5,268 nucleotides of DNA from Aquificaceae bacterium. GTDB taxonomy: Bacteria; Aquificota; Aquificia; Aquificales; Aquificaceae. Numbering within the stretch: the stretch's first letter is position 1; each line of letters starts with the position of its first letter. Made by a program: the position numbers and the translations under genes. The stretch lies in the NCBI GenBank assembly GCA_027049085.1, contig JALTVH010000107.1:1-5268 (forward strand). The letters are read 5' to 3'. The notes beneath the pieces were generated by a model that made no database searches, was not told the origin of the DNA, and saw only the letters and a program-made list of their open reading frames with translations. Positions 5,128-5,268 of this stretch are shown here, piece after piece.

Positions 5128-5268
5128 ATGATTAGATACGAGGAAAAATTAGAACCAGAAAGAGTTCAGTTTATTTATTACTTTTCAGCGGTAGGAATAA
5201 TCTCAACCACTCTTTTTGGCGTGATTCCCAACCTGTTTGGTGGAAATCACAAACTTGCCCTATATGAG
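5128..5268 (+). CDS. N-terminus of an unrecognised membrane protein, cut by the window edge
   Basis: An open frame of 47 codons runs to the window edge: MIRYEEKLEPERVQFIYYFS, then AVGIISTTLFGVIPNLFGGN, then HKLALYE. Residues about 15-36 form one likely transmembrane helix after a charged N-terminus. The GN..LALYE end is reminiscent of N-terminal multi-pass regions of sensory proteins such as diguanylate cyclases or histidine kinases, but that is only an impression. The ATG has no Shine-Dalgarno; the nearest G-rich run is in the hairpin about 20 bases upstream. No in-frame alternative start is seen nearby. It lies 33 bp downstream of the barrel gene and may share its transcript. Function cannot be assigned from this fragment. 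Confidence 0.55.
   Translation, partial: MIRYEEKLEPERVQFIYYFSAVGIISTTLFGVIPNLFGGNHKLALYE

Noticed and set aside
1..5268. CRISPR array, insertion sequence, phage or toxin-antitoxin module
   Set aside because: I saw no spaced direct repeats, terminal inverted repeats, transposase or integrase motifs, or toxin-antitoxin pair. Although tmRNA genes are common integration sites, no integrase or duplicated tmRNA 3' end appears downstream within the window.

Overview
The window is ordinary bacterial housekeeping DNA with several structural oddities. The proteins are rich in Lys and Glu, and Arg is mostly encoded by AGG/AGA. The tmRNA is visibly more G+C-rich than the protein genes and its tag ends in PEAELALAA, which as I recall is nearly the Aquifex tag. 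One gene encodes a Sec-secreted outer-membrane-type barrel ending in Phe. Together these suggest a diderm, probably thermophilic, deep-branching bacterium related to or resembling Aquificota. The phylum cannot be fixed from this window alone.

Left half (1-3000, minus strand): a compact gene run, read from right to left. It starts with a small TPR protein (3000-2758), followed by a promoter-like stretch, ribosomal protein S15 (rpsO, 2717-2445), polynucleotide phosphorylase (pnp, 2443-104) and the first 35 codons of dUTPase (dut, from 107 off the left edge). rpsO and pnp are separated by 1 base, and the pnp stop overlaps the dut start (ATGA), so translation is probably coupled. The PNPase is longer than usual because its C-terminal S1 RNA-binding domain is tandemly duplicated.

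Right half (3001-5268, plus strand): bioF (3019-4143) diverges from the TPR gene across only 18 bp, which hold a perfect AT palindrome. bioF is followed 21 bp later by a complete one-piece tmRNA gene (ssrA, 4165-4514). A good sigma-70-type promoter abuts the tmRNA 3' end and drives a small secreted beta-barrel protein (4585-5094). The N-terminus of an unrecognised membrane protein (5128 onward) runs off the right edge.

Functionally, rpsO, pnp and ssrA belong to translation, RNA turnover and ribosome rescue, dut to nucleotide-pool sanitation, and bioF to biotin synthesis. I see no phage, transposon, CRISPR or defence module. The main points of interest are the double-S1 PNPase, the leaderless-looking divergent start region, and the tmRNA tag with an apparent non-G resume codon. 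No gene-free stretch exceeds 300 bases.
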